The notes: generated by a model not told the origin, from the sequence alone. A DNA stretch of 64,000 nt from Primula veris (GCA_963682055.1 OY821740.1:18934814-18998813), one strand, 5' to 3'. Counted from the stretch's first letter, positions 19,039-32,043 are shown. Made by a program: numbers and translations.

Positions 19039-22000
19039 CTGCAAAATTAAATCCGAAAAAAAAAACAAGAAAACAATAAGTTCCAGCAGAGGGCTGCATG
19101 GGGTAAATTACAGTATATTACATAATGTATTACTAAATTCAATTTGTGTACACCAAATACAAGTAGCAACTAGTACACTAGTGTTAATTTCTCGACGATT
19201 TTGTTCCACCTGGTGTACCAAATCAGGAAAAAAACATAGGCCGAGGTATAAAGTTTAAAAAAAAAAAGTATACACTATTCTATGTAAAAATATATGGATA
19301 TATATTATATCATTTTGACTATGTTAATCTCCAATCTATGGGACTTTTTTTCTACTTTAGTCCATATAGAGGTTTTCTAATACTAATGTACTACGATCCT
19401 CAAGTTAAGAGTATTGATTACTATTTTCTATCGCTTCGTGCACAATGCCGAAATCTAGTGAATTGTGTGTATTAATTTTCCCAGGCTCGAAGACCTCTGC
19501 CGGTCTTGTAAATAGTTGTATATACATGTGTGTGCAAACTCATACACAAACTGACCTCCAAGAACTGGTTAAGTTGCGAGCTTTTTTATCCAACTGAAGA
19601 TTCTCTAAAGCAGCTGAGGCACGAATTACATCATCTGGTAGTTCGTCCCTGTCATGTCTCCAATTATATTCATCTTTTCTGTACCCAGAAATGGACGATC
19701 CTCCTCTTCTATCTGTCATAGATACAAACAAAATTAATGAATGGTGACGAGAAATTAACTTGTTTGACTGCAACTTTAGGCCAATAAAGCTGGTTTATTC
19801 CTGATGGAATAAAATGGGTCCATCCAGCTTGAACACTTACAGGCTTACAGCTCATGCCTGAAAAACAAAAACCAGGTTTCGGGCTGTAGGAAATATCAGT
19901 GTATAAGCGCAAAGGCAAAGTACTGTAGCTTAAAACTGCAATCAAATAAGGGCTCAGTATATGCTTTCTTGGTTGCAGTTTTAAACTCATTTTTTTTCCT
20001 TTTTTGAGGGGGTTGAAAGCTCGATTGCATTTGGTTGACAAGCTTAAGAACTGAATTTTCAAGATTATCTGCTTGAAACATCTAGAAATTTTAAGCTGTA
20101 TGGACCCAGCTATTTCCTGAAGCTCAAAAACTCCAGACTTAGTTGCTTTAAAGCTGCAACCAAACAAGCTCTTAAGGGCAAAAGGTTTGGTCAGAATTAG
20201 ATACCAGATGCTTGGGAAGCGGGCATTGGCCTACAGCAAAGAACATTAACAAAATCAACAAATATTGGGCGAAAAAAGAGAAAGGGAGGGAGGGAGAGAG
20301 AGAGAGAGACCTTCCAAGTGGAGGTAAGCCACCAACAACAGACGATGAAGTAGGCCTTCTATTATTACGTGATTCCATGTAGGATAAAGACTCGATATCT
20401 GAAGCAGTTAATCTTCTCCTAGTAGGACCAGTATTTCTTGCTTGAGGCATGTTCTGCAAGATCAGAATTTGCTTAGGAAAGAAAACTGATAATTCAAAAA
20501 TATAATATGACATCCAATAAAGCAACACTTAATTTAGACCAAAGAGTAACCAACTGTATGGATATAGAATAATAGAACTGATACGAATCCATGCACAAAT
20601 ATGTAAAGTACTTTCGATTCAAAATAATCAGACTTCTTAATGGTTGTTTGTTGCGATTTTAAACTTGAGTTTAGATTTTCCTAATAGATTGTGAATATGG
20701 CGAATAAGTTGAAAAGCTTTTTTTTTCCTGGGGTTTTGGCCTGAAGAAACTAATAAACTTGGATGAACCCATCTTTTTTCTCAACCTCAATTGAAATATT
20801 CAGTAAAACCAGGTCTTACAAAAAACTGTAACATGAGGTCGAATACGGAAAACTAACAAATATAAAGACATATAGAGACCACTTTATGAATTTGACAGAT
20901 TTGATTCCAACGCATGCATTAGTGCGTTTCCGGTTCAAAATAAAAGGACATCTTTACTGCTTTTATGGTTGTAACTGTAAACTCGGTTTATATGATTGTT
21001 ATTATATTTATACCTTCCAGCAAATTGGCTGGAAAAGGAGACTGGTTTGGCCAGCAAAACCTAGAAATCTGATATTGAATGAACTCAACTTTTTCCTCAA
21101 CCCAAGTAATCCTACTTTTTTGCTTTGAAGTTGCAAAGTAACAACGCCTTAGTAAAATGAAAGCAATGACCTGATAAACATATAAATATGTCGAGGTAAA
21201 TAACAAACCTCATACTTCAAGAACCCATCAAGAACATCCAAAAGCAGAGGAGCACTATCTCCGTTTCTGTTAAGGTCATAACCATGCTGGCTACTGAATT
21301 CATTTAGCTCCGCTTTCCAAGAATCCTTTTGCTGTCAAATTGCAATTCACCAGTTTTATTGATTTTTTTGGGGTAACAATACACTTGTTATTGAAAATGA
21401 CAAAATGTTAATTCTTTAATAAGGTGCTGTAAAGCTATCCATATACGTCGATTACCAAATTGCACTCTGGCACAAATACTTTTGATGTGTGGCTCAATTG
21501 TCCCCAGTCCAAGTATTCACAAATCAGTGCAGTTAGCAGCCTTCCTGTAATTATTTAACAATAAAAAATACAAAAAGAAGTAAGGTTAGACAAACGGGAA
21601 TAGTCTAGTCGTACGTTAATACCGAGACCACGGTATTATTCTATGTAATATTGTGGCAATACATTCGTACAAGTTTGAGAACATGAAAAGTAAAAGAAAA
21701 GACTTAAATTTTAAACATGTTACTCAAATACTATGGTAGTTAGTAATTACCAAATAGTGCTCCCTCATCCCAAAACTATAACTACATGCAAATTTGACTT
21801 GCAAATTTTTAGTTAAACCATATAACCATGTGATAAACTTTTGAAAATTTTCACTTGTGCAGTTTAGATTGGGCAATTTTGCAAGAAAGTTGCATTAATT
21901 TTGCAGGGGACAATATTTTCGAGACGGAGGGAGTATATGCAATCGAGAATCAAGGTGACAAGCTTATGGAAAATTGGGTTAAACGTAAAGGTGATGAAGT

Positions 22001-25000
22001 TTGAACACAGGCTAAAAAAAGATCACCGACTAGTTAGCAGACTTATGTACCAGCATAAGTAAAGAACTTGATTAGAATATAACCACACAATGCGAACTAA
22101 AGAAGTATACGCCGGATAAATTAATCATGTTCTGCGATTTGTATAAGTAGTTTAATGAACAGTTTGCTAAACAAACCTGCATTCAGCTGCAAGTTCAAGC
22201 TTGGCTGGTAGGGATAACCTACTAGGGCAAAGTTGTACTTATTTCTTCTAATTCATTTGATTCTGATTCTCTGGTTCAGGATTATCAAAGAAGTGGAACA
22301 AGAAAATCTTGGTATGACTTATAATCAGTCTTTTGAAATGGAGCATTTATGAGGCGGTTGGCGTAATATGATTATTTTTCTAAGAATTAATGAGTGAAAG
22401 AATTAAGAACATGCTAACTAATTTAGGTTCATATTTAAAAGTTTCTTTTGTTGGAATATGCTCATTTTTATTACTACAAATGTTATTCTGGAGTTGGATT
22501 ATGGCCAAAATCTAGAAGTCTATAGACTATAAATGCTAATTTTAGCTTGAACACTTGTAACAAGAAAGAGTCTTAACAAATTTTAGAATTCACCACCTAG
22601 GTCGGTAGGTCCTGACCAAGCCCCACCTAGATCCACCAACCTCCAGGCTCTGAAAGACGTGTACAAGGAGAAGAAAATGGTGATAGAATGGTATCTTCTA
22701 ATATTTCACCACTTGTCAAACTAACACTTGATTTGATAAACAACTAACTGATTACGACATCTTAAATGAAGCCCTATAGATACGTAAGTAAATCGTAAAT
22801 GATGTCAATGACAGGATGGTGAATGATCAACCCCGAGTTGTAAAGGAAAGTTAGTAATCACTGTGATAAATCACTACGAAACAATAAGAAACATTACAAT
22901 ACTTTGCACAACTCGCGTTAGGTTTACAGTTTTCTGATTGCTATAATAACCTTTCTGAAAAAAACTGAATATTTCTCTACCACATAAAGAGCTAACTTTG
23001 ATAAATTGACTAGTTTCACTAAACCAGTTAAACACAATTTGTATCAGAGATTATATGTTACTGGATAATATTCACTACTTTGTACCAGATTTGGACACAT
23101 GCATCGGTTAAATATTTAGAATGAAAATGAAAATGCTCCACTGTTCACATATGCATGTTATTAAACTCATAATACGATCTTGCATGCTTTTACCAACTTG
23201 TCTAAAACACTCAACAGTATTATGAACTTATCGACCTCAATCAAACCTAAGAGCTAGTCCTAGGATTTCCCTCGTCAATCCAGATCTGATAGTCTTCCTC
23301 CAGGAAGCTTTGCTAAGAGAATCTTAGTAAGTGATAAAGTCATTATAATTGTAATAGTGTAGCAATTTATTCAATTTTATCCCACATCTCGCAACAGGAA
23401 AAAAGAAAAGACAGGTATTTAACCAAGAGCTACCAAAAATGCGAGATAAAATAACGAATAACGAAAAGAAGAAGGAACCTGAAGGAGAAGCATGAAGTTC
23501 TTTAGCACGCTCGTTACAGCTACCCAATAATGCAGGAGGAATCCCGTCTTCATTTTCAACTGCCCTATCTTCTTGTTCGATTGCCTCAAAAACACTTGCT
23601 CTAAGTTCAGCCTATCAACCATAAATATAATCAGTAACTATTTAAATTTAATGAACAAGTACATAATTTTCATCCAGTCATCAGAAATAGATAACACCGT
23701 CATGCATGAAACTAGCAATATAGCAATAACGCGTTAAAAAGACTCATATCGTAAGTTCTAGAAACACTATCTACATTTCTTTGTCATGACCATGTGCTGA
23801 TAGTCACAAGAGAAAAGCTCGAATTTAATTTTTTTTAAGTCTTACCTCCCCCGAAATTGCACCGACACCAGCTAAAGCAGTGCGTGTACATAGAAGAACC
23901 CCAAAACTAATCAATTCACAACAAACCACATTCATACATGATACACCATTAAAGCAATTTACACATTACAAGGTGGTTGGAGGGAGAAATGAGGGAATTC
24001 AATGTTAAATATCCAAACAGACAAAGATTAATCGTCAAATTTCTCATATTTCCCTCATTTTCTTCTTAGGGTAAATATTCCTACAATCCCGCCTTTTTTT
24101 GTTGAGAAATTCCTCTCTTTTTTTAAAGTATACAAAGAATATAAAAAACAAACATAGCTAGTTTTGAACTGGACCACCATAAATCTCACCCTCTAATCAC
24201 AGGAAGAAAGCAAGTTTCGACCACATTTCACAACCAACCATATTTAAGCCATATTCACGAATCACATTTACAAAGCCAAATAAACATCAAAGGGTCTACA
24301 GGCTAGAGACCAAGAATAACAGATGCATTTTCTCCCGTCTCCCTGTCAAAACAGTAAAAAGGAAAATTCCCACTATTTTTAGTTTACGCACGATAAAATC
24401 TCACTTTTTAATAATCAAAGACATCATTTTCAAATCACAGCTCGCCGTCCACAAGCAATTGACCGTGATTGAACAAAAGGCAGGCATAGGTATAGCTATA
24501 TACATTAAAAGATCTATACACAGAAAAACAAAACAATTTCCTTTTCTCTATGTACCCCCCATAAATAAATGAGACAATTACGTCTTGTCAGGGTAGCCAC
24601 TACAATCTAATATTTATAATCATCAAAGATTGCATTTTTCAATCACATTTCACACTAAGCAGGCAATCGACCTTGAAAAAGCAATATACGTATGAAAGTG
24701 TCTATAGACTACAGAGACAGTGAAACAAAACCAATATCTCTTTCTTTAACTACCCAAATAGTCTTTATTTTAAAAGTATTAATCCCTGATTCCTTTTTCT
24801 ATGAAGCCGGTATACAGACGAAACATTTTTTGACCTTATCCGCCATAATATGAGTTCCAAATCATCAAAAGACGGTATTTTTGAATCACATTCCGAGCTA
24901 AACATGCAAACAGCCCTAATTGCACCACATTAAATACACTCAAGAGTTATAGAGCATAGACTATACAGACAGATAATATTCCTCTCTGTAAGAACCCAAA

Positions 25001-26586
25001 TTATCTTTTCCACAAGAAAGACAAAATATCCCATTTTTAAGCATACTCACAAAATATTACACTGCCTAATCATCAAATACAGCAACTCTCGAACAAAATT
25101 CACACTGCACAAGAAACTAAGCCTACACATCAAGGGTCTATAGACTATTCCCCCACCCCACACACACACACACATCAAACAAAAAAAAACATTTAAATTT
25201 ACCCACAAAATTTCACACTGTCAAATCACCAAAGATAGCAACTCTCAATCAAATTTCACAGTAGACAAGCAACTAAGCCTAGCTGAACAATAATCATTCA
25301 TAAAAGGAGACAGTGAGAGACACATACACATTAAAAGTCTACACTAGAGAGAAAGAAATAGATAATATCTCTTTTTTTGTAAGGACCCGGATACTTTTTT
25401 TACCTAAAAAGAACTCCCAGTTCTTAATACACTACTTAACCACCAAATATAGCATCTTTCAGTCACATTTCTCACTAGAACACAACTAAGCCTAATTGAA
25501 TAACGACCATTCACAGAGGAGCTAAATACACATAAAAAATTATAGACTACAGATAGAGAGAAAGAAAAAGAATATCCCTTTCTGTAAGTACCCAAATAAA
25601 AAAGAAATCCTAAAAAATACATAAAAACCCAGTTTTAAGCTTTACCCACGAAAATTTACACTATTTAATCACCAAAGATAGCATACTTCAGTTCCATTTC
25701 ACACTAAGACAACTAAGCCTAATCGAGCAACAATCAAATACTATAATAAAGCTAATTTTACACTATCTAATCACCAAAGATAGCATCTTCAGTCACATTT
25801 TTCACTAAACATAAAACTAAGACAAATATAACAACAATAAGATATAATAAAGCTAATTTGACACTATTTAATCACCAAAGATAGCATCTTTCAGTCACAT
25901 TTCACACTAAAAAACAACTAGCCTAATCGAACAGCAATCAGATAAAATAAACCTAATTTTACACTATATAATCACCATAGATAGCAATTTTCAATCACAT
26001 TTCACACTAAAACAACTAAGCGTAATTGAACAGCAATTAGATATAGTAAAGCTATTTATACACTATTTAATCACCAAAATAGCAACTTTCAGTCACCCTT
26101 CTCACTAAACAAGAAACTAAGCCAAAAATAACTACAATTAGATATAATAAAGCTAATTTTACACTATGTAATAACCAAAGATAGCAACTTTCTGTCACAT
26201 TTCTCACTAAACAAGAAACTAAGCCAAAAATAACAACAATAAGTTATAATAAAGCTAATTTTACACTATCTAATCACCAAAGATAGTAACTATCAGTCAC
26301 ATTTCACACTAAAAGAACAACTAACCTAATTGAACAACAACAAGATAAAGTAAAGAATTATACTAATCACCAAAGATAGAAAATTTCAGTCACATTTAAC
26401 ACTAAACAAGCAACTAAGACAAATATAACAAAAACAAGATATAATAAAGCTAAATACACAATTAAAGGTGTATATATAGAGAGAAAATGAGAATGATACT
26501 CGGATCTTGGCTAGGACCCCTTTTTTCTCTAGGGTTCGAGTAACTAGTGTTTTTAAATCCATCATCTCCCTTGTATAATCGTCCAT
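18987..26586 (-). CDS. TON1: TON1 (TONNEAU1) microtubule-organising protein, seven exons
   Basis: The coding exons (minus strand) are 26500-26586, 23479-23611, 21456-21544, 21209-21331, 20311-20453, 19556-19708 and 18987-19038. All introns have GT...AG, and the sum is 780 nt (259 residues), the family's usual length. The N-terminus MDDYTREMMDLKTLVTRTLE and the segment HASPSGRLLTALICEYLDW are distinctive for plant TON1, which is related to the animal centrosomal protein FOP. The LisH-type dimerisation segment is at about 74-103. TON1 acts at cortical microtubules with TRM proteins and the TON2/FASS PP2A regulatory subunit in forming the preprophase band that sets the division plane. The C-terminus ends in an acidic, Gly-rich tail. 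No lesion was seen, so the gene should be functional. Intron 1 is 2.9 kb and carries a tandem array. Confidence 0.96.
19556..19708 (-). CDS. TON1: TON1 exon 6
   Basis: It encodes RRGGSSISGYRKDE through ASAALENLQLDKKARNLTSSW. The acceptor GATAG (not the nearby ACAG) is required to keep the frame after exon 5. The donor is GTCAGT. Confidence 0.9.
20311..20453 (-). CDS. TON1: TON1 exon 5
   Basis: It starts NMPQARNTGPTRRRLTAS after TTGCAG. It encodes a Ser/Arg-rich, probably disordered linker and ends in phase 2 at a GTCTCT donor that runs into a GA/CT microsatellite in intron 5. Confidence 0.92.
21209..21331 (-). CDS. TON1: TON1 exon 4
   Basis: 41 codons in phase 0, starting QKDSWKAELNEFSSQHGYDL and ending LDVLDGFLKYE. 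It is flanked by a GACAG acceptor and a GTTTGT donor. Confidence 0.95.
21456..21544 (-). CDS. TON1: TON1 exon 3 (LisH segment)
   Basis: It encodes RLLTALICEYLDWGQLSH and on to PECNL. This is the LisH-type helix pair for dimerisation. The acceptor is TTACAG and the donor GTAATC. Confidence 0.95.
21757..21933. mobile_element. Stowaway-like MITE in TON1 intron 2
   Basis: The left end CTCCCTCATCCCAAAACTAT and the right end (reverse complement CTCCCTCCGTCTCGAAAATA) are the usual Tc1/mariner-derived Stowaway ends, flanked by TA. It is about 175 bp and non-coding. The first three bases after the left TA are extra relative to the consensus end. Confidence 0.75.
23479..23611 (-). CDS. TON1: TON1 exon 2
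   Basis: It starts AELRASVFEAIEQED after an ATAG acceptor. It ends ...ELHASPS plus one base at a GTTCCT donor. Confidence 0.95.
24400..26410. repeat. Degenerate tandem array in TON1 intron 1
   Basis: A core 'aatcaccaaagatag' followed by 'catctttcagtcacattt' recurs near 25667, 25769, 25870, 25970, 26069, 26170, 26271 and 26362, a period of about 100 bp. Older, weaker copies near 24411, 24618, 24860, 25061, 25228 and 25437 are spaced about 170-240 bp. The array fills most of the 2.9-kb intron up to within about 100 bp of the exon 1 donor. Confidence 0.85.
26500..26586 (-). CDS. TON1: TON1 exon 1
   Basis: 29 codons from the ATG (26584-26586), ending ...KGVLAKIR in phase 0 at a GTATCA donor. 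Confidence 0.95.
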
Positions 26587-26915
26587 TTATTAAATGTTTT
26601 GCTATTTCCAAACTCACTTTCTATTTTATTTATAAATAAAAAAATAAAATAAAAAAAGACTGCTTGGATTTCGAGTGAGAAAGAAGAGGATGGATTTGAA
26701 GGAGCAAAGAGCTCTGAAAGTAGAAGATAAAAATTTCGAGCTCACTACTATTTAGTAAACTTAATGTAAGTTTAGTCCAATAATTTTGAATAATAGTCCC
26801 CAATGACATGTTTTACAAAGGAGGTTTTTTTTTTTTGTTTGTTTGAGAGTGGATTAATATATTACAGACTTACGGAGTGGAAAAGTGTAATTTTCACAAT
26901 TGAGTAATTGACTCA
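26587..26915 (-). promoter_or_regulatory. Probable TON1 5' UTR and promoter-proximal region
   Basis: This is the sequence upstream of the TON1 ATG. It includes an AT-rich tract (26620-26660) with TATTTATAAATA on the minus strand. The transcription start cannot be fixed from sequence. A MITE lies about 330 bp upstream of the ATG. Confidence 0.35.
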
Positions 26916-27330
26916 GAACATCCATAATAGTGTTGTTAATTTTAACAATATTAACGTTTATATATTATTATTTAATTACATATTAAATGACACATATGTA
27001 ACTTAAATTTAATATTATTAACTTAACAAAGTTATCTAATTTTAATTAAAATTAATTATTAATTGAAATCTCATTAATTAGTCATTTTGTAAACCCCCAC
27101 TAATATAGGAATTAAAATATGAGTAGATAGAAATAAATTTCATGTTTTAATTAATGGTATTTTGCCACATAATCAATTAACAACATTAAAAACATTGTTA
27201 TATTTAACAAATTTTTTAACATATATAAAGATAACACATGATTTAACATAACTAACTGAGACAAAAAAATGCATTGTTAGCTAAGTATTTTAGTTAACAA
27301 TAGAGATAACAAAATTATTATAGATGTTCT
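26916..27330. mobile_element. PIF/Harbinger-like MITE
   Basis: The ends AGAACATCCATAATAGTG and (reverse complement) AGAACATCTATAATAATT are good inverted repeats. Flanking TCA/TTA may be a mutated 3-bp duplication. The interior shares 'aacaaagttatctaat' with 2972-3409. Confidence 0.6.
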
Positions 27331-27564
27331 TAGAAAATAGCTTACCGCTCGGTGGTGGAATATTACTGTTCATGTGGTGGCGGAAACGGGATACATGTAT
27401 TTGAAATAATATATTTTGTGTTCGTTTATTATTGTTATTATCAAACGACGTTAAAAATGCTGCAATTTGTAATATATTCTGTCAAATACATCATGTTTTG
27501 TACAGTGAGTAATAAAGTGTCAGTTAGAAAACATTTCCAAAGAATTTTTTATGGTGATTAAAAC

Positions 27565-28135
27565 TTTTTTATCAAAATATACAATTACCTAACTCCTAAA
27601 AATTTGCATACATAACCGTGAAAAAATATATAGATAGTCCGAAAAAGTGCATATACAATCTCTAAAATTATATACATAATCTAAAAAAGTGTATACACAA
27701 TCAGAAAAATACATACACAATCCATAAAAATTCATACACAATAAAAAAAATGTATATACGATCGATAAAAGTGTCGAGTTTCGATTCGATGTGTTTCGAA
27801 ACTCTAATGAATAATTTAACATTATAAATCAACCCATAGACCCCAAAAACCCCTATTTTGACATAAAATTCGACCAAATTCACCTGTTTTTTCAAAACTC
27901 ATTTTTTTTCCCAAATTTCATTAAATTTGGGTGAAAACGGAAGAGAGAGAAACGGAAAGAGAGATGAGGGATAAACGAATGGAGGAAGAGTTCTAGAGAG
28001 AGAAACGGAGAGAGAGTGGCGGTGGTAGATAGATATGTCTATTTTATTTTAGAGTTTTATGTTTTGTGAAAAAAAAGTTTTGGTTTTTAATTTTTGATAG
28101 TTAGAATTGAAAATTTGTATATTTTGATAATTTTA
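27565..28135. mobile_element. MULE-like non-autonomous element C
   Basis: The inverted ends both carry TTATCAAAATATACAA. Inside is an about 20-25-bp AT-rich tandem array built on 'atacacaatc' (27610-27760), then a GA-rich block (27945-28020) with a short GC-richer 'gtggcggtggtag'. This layout matches elements A and B, although the terminal sequence differs and no target duplication was seen. Confidence 0.5.
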
Positions 28136-28139
28136 TTTT

Positions 28140-28748
28140 TCATCATACGCAACCAAACATTAATTTTTAAAGTATAATTGGTAAAGAGCATACACACGAT
28201 AAGAAATCAATGTCTAAACCTACTGTTTCCATGTATCACAAGAAATGGATTTTAAACTTTGTAACAATTTGCTAACTTAAATTTTTTTGGGAAGTCATGG
28301 AAATCATGGTGAAGTTGGTCCTTTTAAAAATAACATTTGATTTTTTATTTTTTTTTAAGGTCAACAACATAACTATACTCTTACAATTTAACACTAAAAT
28401 TGGAATTGCATAATCAACCTTGAAAAGTGAAGTAGATAAACCTTTACATTGGATTTGCAATTGAATTTCATTATAATTGATAAATGCAATGTTGCAGAAA
28501 ACTCAAGATGATTATTTGTAAGTGTTGTTATGTTAAGTTGTTGAACAGTAGGATTTTCTTTTATGCCAAAAAAATAAATAATGGTCGAGTATTTATTGCA
28601 TTTACCCGCAAAGAGATGAAATTTCGTAATTTTAAACGCTCCAAAATAAATTCATTTGCATGGAAATCAAAATGCATACTATGAAGCGCAAGAACAAAAA
28701 ATAATTCCATTCTCAGGTCAATGGCAATATGATAAATGTTAAATATTA
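28140..28748. other. AT-rich spacer
   Basis: Nothing recognisable was found. Short opposing open stretches (28484-28764) are AT-rich and lack coding character. Confidence 0.5.
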
Positions 28749-28980
28749 TTTCATTCGTTTTCAATTAATTGTATATTACGAAACTATGTGCAATTTTGAT
28801 CAAACAATAATTTATATCAAAATTATTGGAATGAAAATTTTCAAAAGTTAATCATTTAGTTTAAACATTAAATTATATTATTTAGTTTTGAAATTTTACT
28901 CGTCGACAATTTTGATACATGTTATAATCCGGTCAAAATTACACGTAATTTCGTAGATGATAATTAATTGAGAACGAAGG
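28749..28980. mobile_element. Stowaway-like MITE
   Basis: The left end TTTCATTCGTTTTCAATTAA and the right end (reverse complement CCTTCGTTCTCAATTAATTA) are inverted, with TA on both sides (28747-28748 and 28981-28982). Pairing extends about 50 bp, to CAATTTTGATC on the left and its partner on the right. Confidence 0.65.
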
Positions 28981-28982
28981 TA

Positions 28983-30610
28983 ACAGACGAGTCAAGACTC
29001 CACCCCCATTTTAATGAAAATTGGTGAAAAAATAATTCTATTATATATTTTTAATCAAAATATTTAAAAATTAATGTTTGAGCCTTTCTTTATAAAAAAT
29101 AGTGTTTAAAAAGAGTGTAAATTTTGTAATTTGGAACTTGGTAGATCCTTCATAGGGCCCATTCTACGGTATCTATATCTATATATATCTAACCGGCACT
29201 TTGGTTTTCTACTATATATAAAGCAAATCTTTGGTACAAAGACTTTGGTCCGTTCCATTTGTTATGCTACTATTACCTAATTGTCATTCACAGCTAAACC
29301 ATCACTTCATTACGTAAGCTATTCCATTTTATATAATGAATGGTTCCCACTTCCCATAGTTTTATAATAATTACATCAAAGGTCCCTATAGTTTATATTA
29401 AATACAATCCATGTCACATTGTAAAAATTGTGACGGAAATGGCTCAAAGTTTTTGTAAAACTTTTTTGTTGTGGTACGAAATTATTTAGAACAATGATAT
29501 ATTTTCCCCTTTTCGTTCTAATGGTAAAAAAAATAATACTTGGATGAGTAAGTTTAAAATATATTCCAAATATTATTATTATTTATTACACAATTTTTCG
29601 AAAACCTTGAAAATTCTTAAATATATAATAAGCAGAACGGACTGAAGTATTTCTTTCCAACTCATAATTAGTTTTATTTTGCAAACAATACTCCTATCGT
29701 AATTTAATATGCCTCAAAAAAATTCCAACAGAACAAATAATATTAATTTAACGTAGTATATTTGAGATTCCTAAGCATAGTATTTTTTTCCTTTGGTTAA
29801 AATTGATGTTTAATTATTAATCCATGATAACCACAAGACCATATTGAAATATATTTTTTTAAGGTTTAAATAATCAAAATAGAAAGTTCGTCTGTTACCA
29901 TAAAGATTGAATGTCCTTAGTAATATACGGAGTACTTTCATGGTTTGTCACTTCTTAATCATGTAAAGAGATAATTGAAAAAAACACAACTAGCAAAACC
30001 TGAGAATAAAAAATTTGATTATGAACTTAATAAATGGTAAGATGAGACATTAAAAAATATATTCCAATATAACTTGATAAGAAAAGAATTGGATCCCAAC
30101 TTCAAAGTTAGGAGATTATTTTTATTTCATTATTTATAGTATGATTTTTGTGGTTACGTTTAAAATGTTACTAAATTTAACAAGTTGATGACCGAACACG
30201 TCCTGCCCAATCAATCTCTCTAAACTCATCAGTTATAATGAGAAGTAAGTATATACAAATCAGTTAGAACAAATGTTTTAAATATATAAAATCACATTTA
30301 AAAACATACTCGGGAATTGGAAAAAGAAGAAAAGATTGTTCAATTTGTCATTTGCACGGGCTCCCTTAATAGTTTTTAGGAATGTTTCAGTGATCTAATC
30401 ATATCACACGTACGGATGCTAAGTTCCTAATTAAGTCCCATCAATAAAGTAAAAGCACCAGTCTTTGGAAATTTCATTCATAATTTATACGCGGACAATT
30501 GCAACTTTTACAATGTATTTGTCAAATGATAATTTAAAATATTCAGCGTTCACGTATATAGTTGCCAGCTAAACATGTACATATATATTTCATTTGAGGT
30601 GCTCTCAATA
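28983..30610. other. AT-rich spacer
   Basis: No gene is supported. It ends directly at the left terminus of the 8.9-kb MULE. Confidence 0.5.
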
Positions 30611-30637
30611 CACTACAAAATTTCTGTTTTTACGCAG

Positions 30638-30740
30638 AGACTGTAGATTTAATCTACGGTCTGTATCATTTAATACAAACCGTAAATTAAATCTACGGTT
30701 TGGATTAAATGATACAGACCGTAGATTAAATCTACGGTCT
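30638..30740. repeat. 5' subterminal palindrome (about 103 bp)
   Basis: Three copies of a self-complementary unit like 'accgtagattaaatctacgg' are arranged so that the outer two plus their linkers (TGTATCATTTAAT and ATTAAATGATACA) are reverse complements around the central unit. The whole block is near-perfectly palindromic. Confidence 0.9.
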
Positions 30741-31049
30741 GTGTAATTTTTTTCAAAATTACACAGTCAGTCCCTGCTTTTCAAAATTACACAGTCAGTC
30801 CCTGCGCGAAAATTACACAGACAGTCCCTGGAAAAAACAGAAACTTTCGTTTTTTTTAAAAAAAATAAAATTTTATTCTACACTCTCTCTCTTTCTCTCA
30901 AAAACCCCCAATTTTCAACCCAAAAAATCACCCAAATCAATCAACCACATTAACTATCAAATTTATTAACAAAAAACCCCAAATCATCAATCAAACTTAT
31001 CCATAATTGAAGGTATATCTTTTATTCTCTAATTTATTATGTATTTTGT

Positions 31050-31361
31050 GTAATTTAAATTTGTAAAATAGGAAAAAATATATAAAATATGCAAATCCAT
31101 AATTCACTTAGCTATATATAATTGTTTGTTGTTTGTTTATATTAATTATAGAAATTTTAATAATTGTTGATATTTGTCCCATTTTTGCATGTTTTTTTAT
31201 TTTTTGTAATTTTAATTTGTAAAATAGGAAAAAATATATAAAATATGCAAAACCATAATTCACTTAGCTATATATAATTGTTTGTTGTTTGTTTATATTA
31301 ATTATAGAAATTTTAATAATTGTTGATATTTGTCCCATTTTTGCATGTTTTTTTATTTTGT
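31050..31361. repeat. Tandem duplication, 156-bp period
   Basis: Two adjacent, almost identical copies run from 'gtaattt' (31050 and 31206) through 'ttgcatgtttttttatttt'. This lies in the leader of the PMD gene and is non-coding. Confidence 0.8.
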
Positions 31362-31384
31362 TTGGTTAATTTGAATTGTTGATA

Positions 31385-32035
31385 ATGTGTTTGGTTATGA
31401 TTAAAAAATTGAGTTATTATTGTTTGGTTTATGATTAAATGTGTTTGGTTATGATTAAAAAATTGAATTATTATTGTTTGGTTTATGATTAAATGTGTGT
31501 TTGGTTATAATTAAAAAATTGAATTATTATTGTTTGGTTTATGAAAAAATGTGTGTTTGGTTATGATTAAAAAATTGAATTATTATTGTTTGGTTTATGA
31601 AAAAATGTGTGTTTGGTTATGATTAAAAAATTGAATTATTATTGTTTGGTTTATGAAAAAATGTGTGTTTGGTTATGATTAAAAAATTGAATTATTATTG
31701 TTTGGTTTATGAAAAAATGTGTGTTTGGTTATGATTAAAAAATTGAATTATTATTGTTTGGTTTATGAAAAAATGTGTGTTTGGTTATGATTAAAAAATT
31801 GAATTATTATTGTTTGGTTTATGAAAAAATGTGTGTTTGGTTATCATTGTTTTGTTATCATTAATTGGTTATAATTGAGTTATCATTGTTTGGTTATCAT
31901 TAATTGGTTATCATTGAGTTATCATTGTTTGGTTATCATTAATTGGTTATCATTGAGTTATCATTGTTTGGTTATCATTAATTGGTTATGTTATCATTTT
32001 TTGGTTATCATTAATTGAGTTATATTTGGTTATCA
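31385..32035. repeat. Minisatellites upstream of the PMD gene
   Basis: About eight units of 56 bp (key phrase 'tgtttggttatgattaaaaa') fill 31385-31840. They are followed by about three units of 39 bp (key phrase 'ttaattggttatcattgag') to about 31985, which grade into related sequence up to the PMD start codon. Confidence 0.85.
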
Positions 32036-32043
32036 TAGTTAGG

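Noticed and set aside
31385..32035. CRISPR array
   Set aside because: The repeats are contiguous tandem units without unique spacers, in a plant genome; these are minisatellites.
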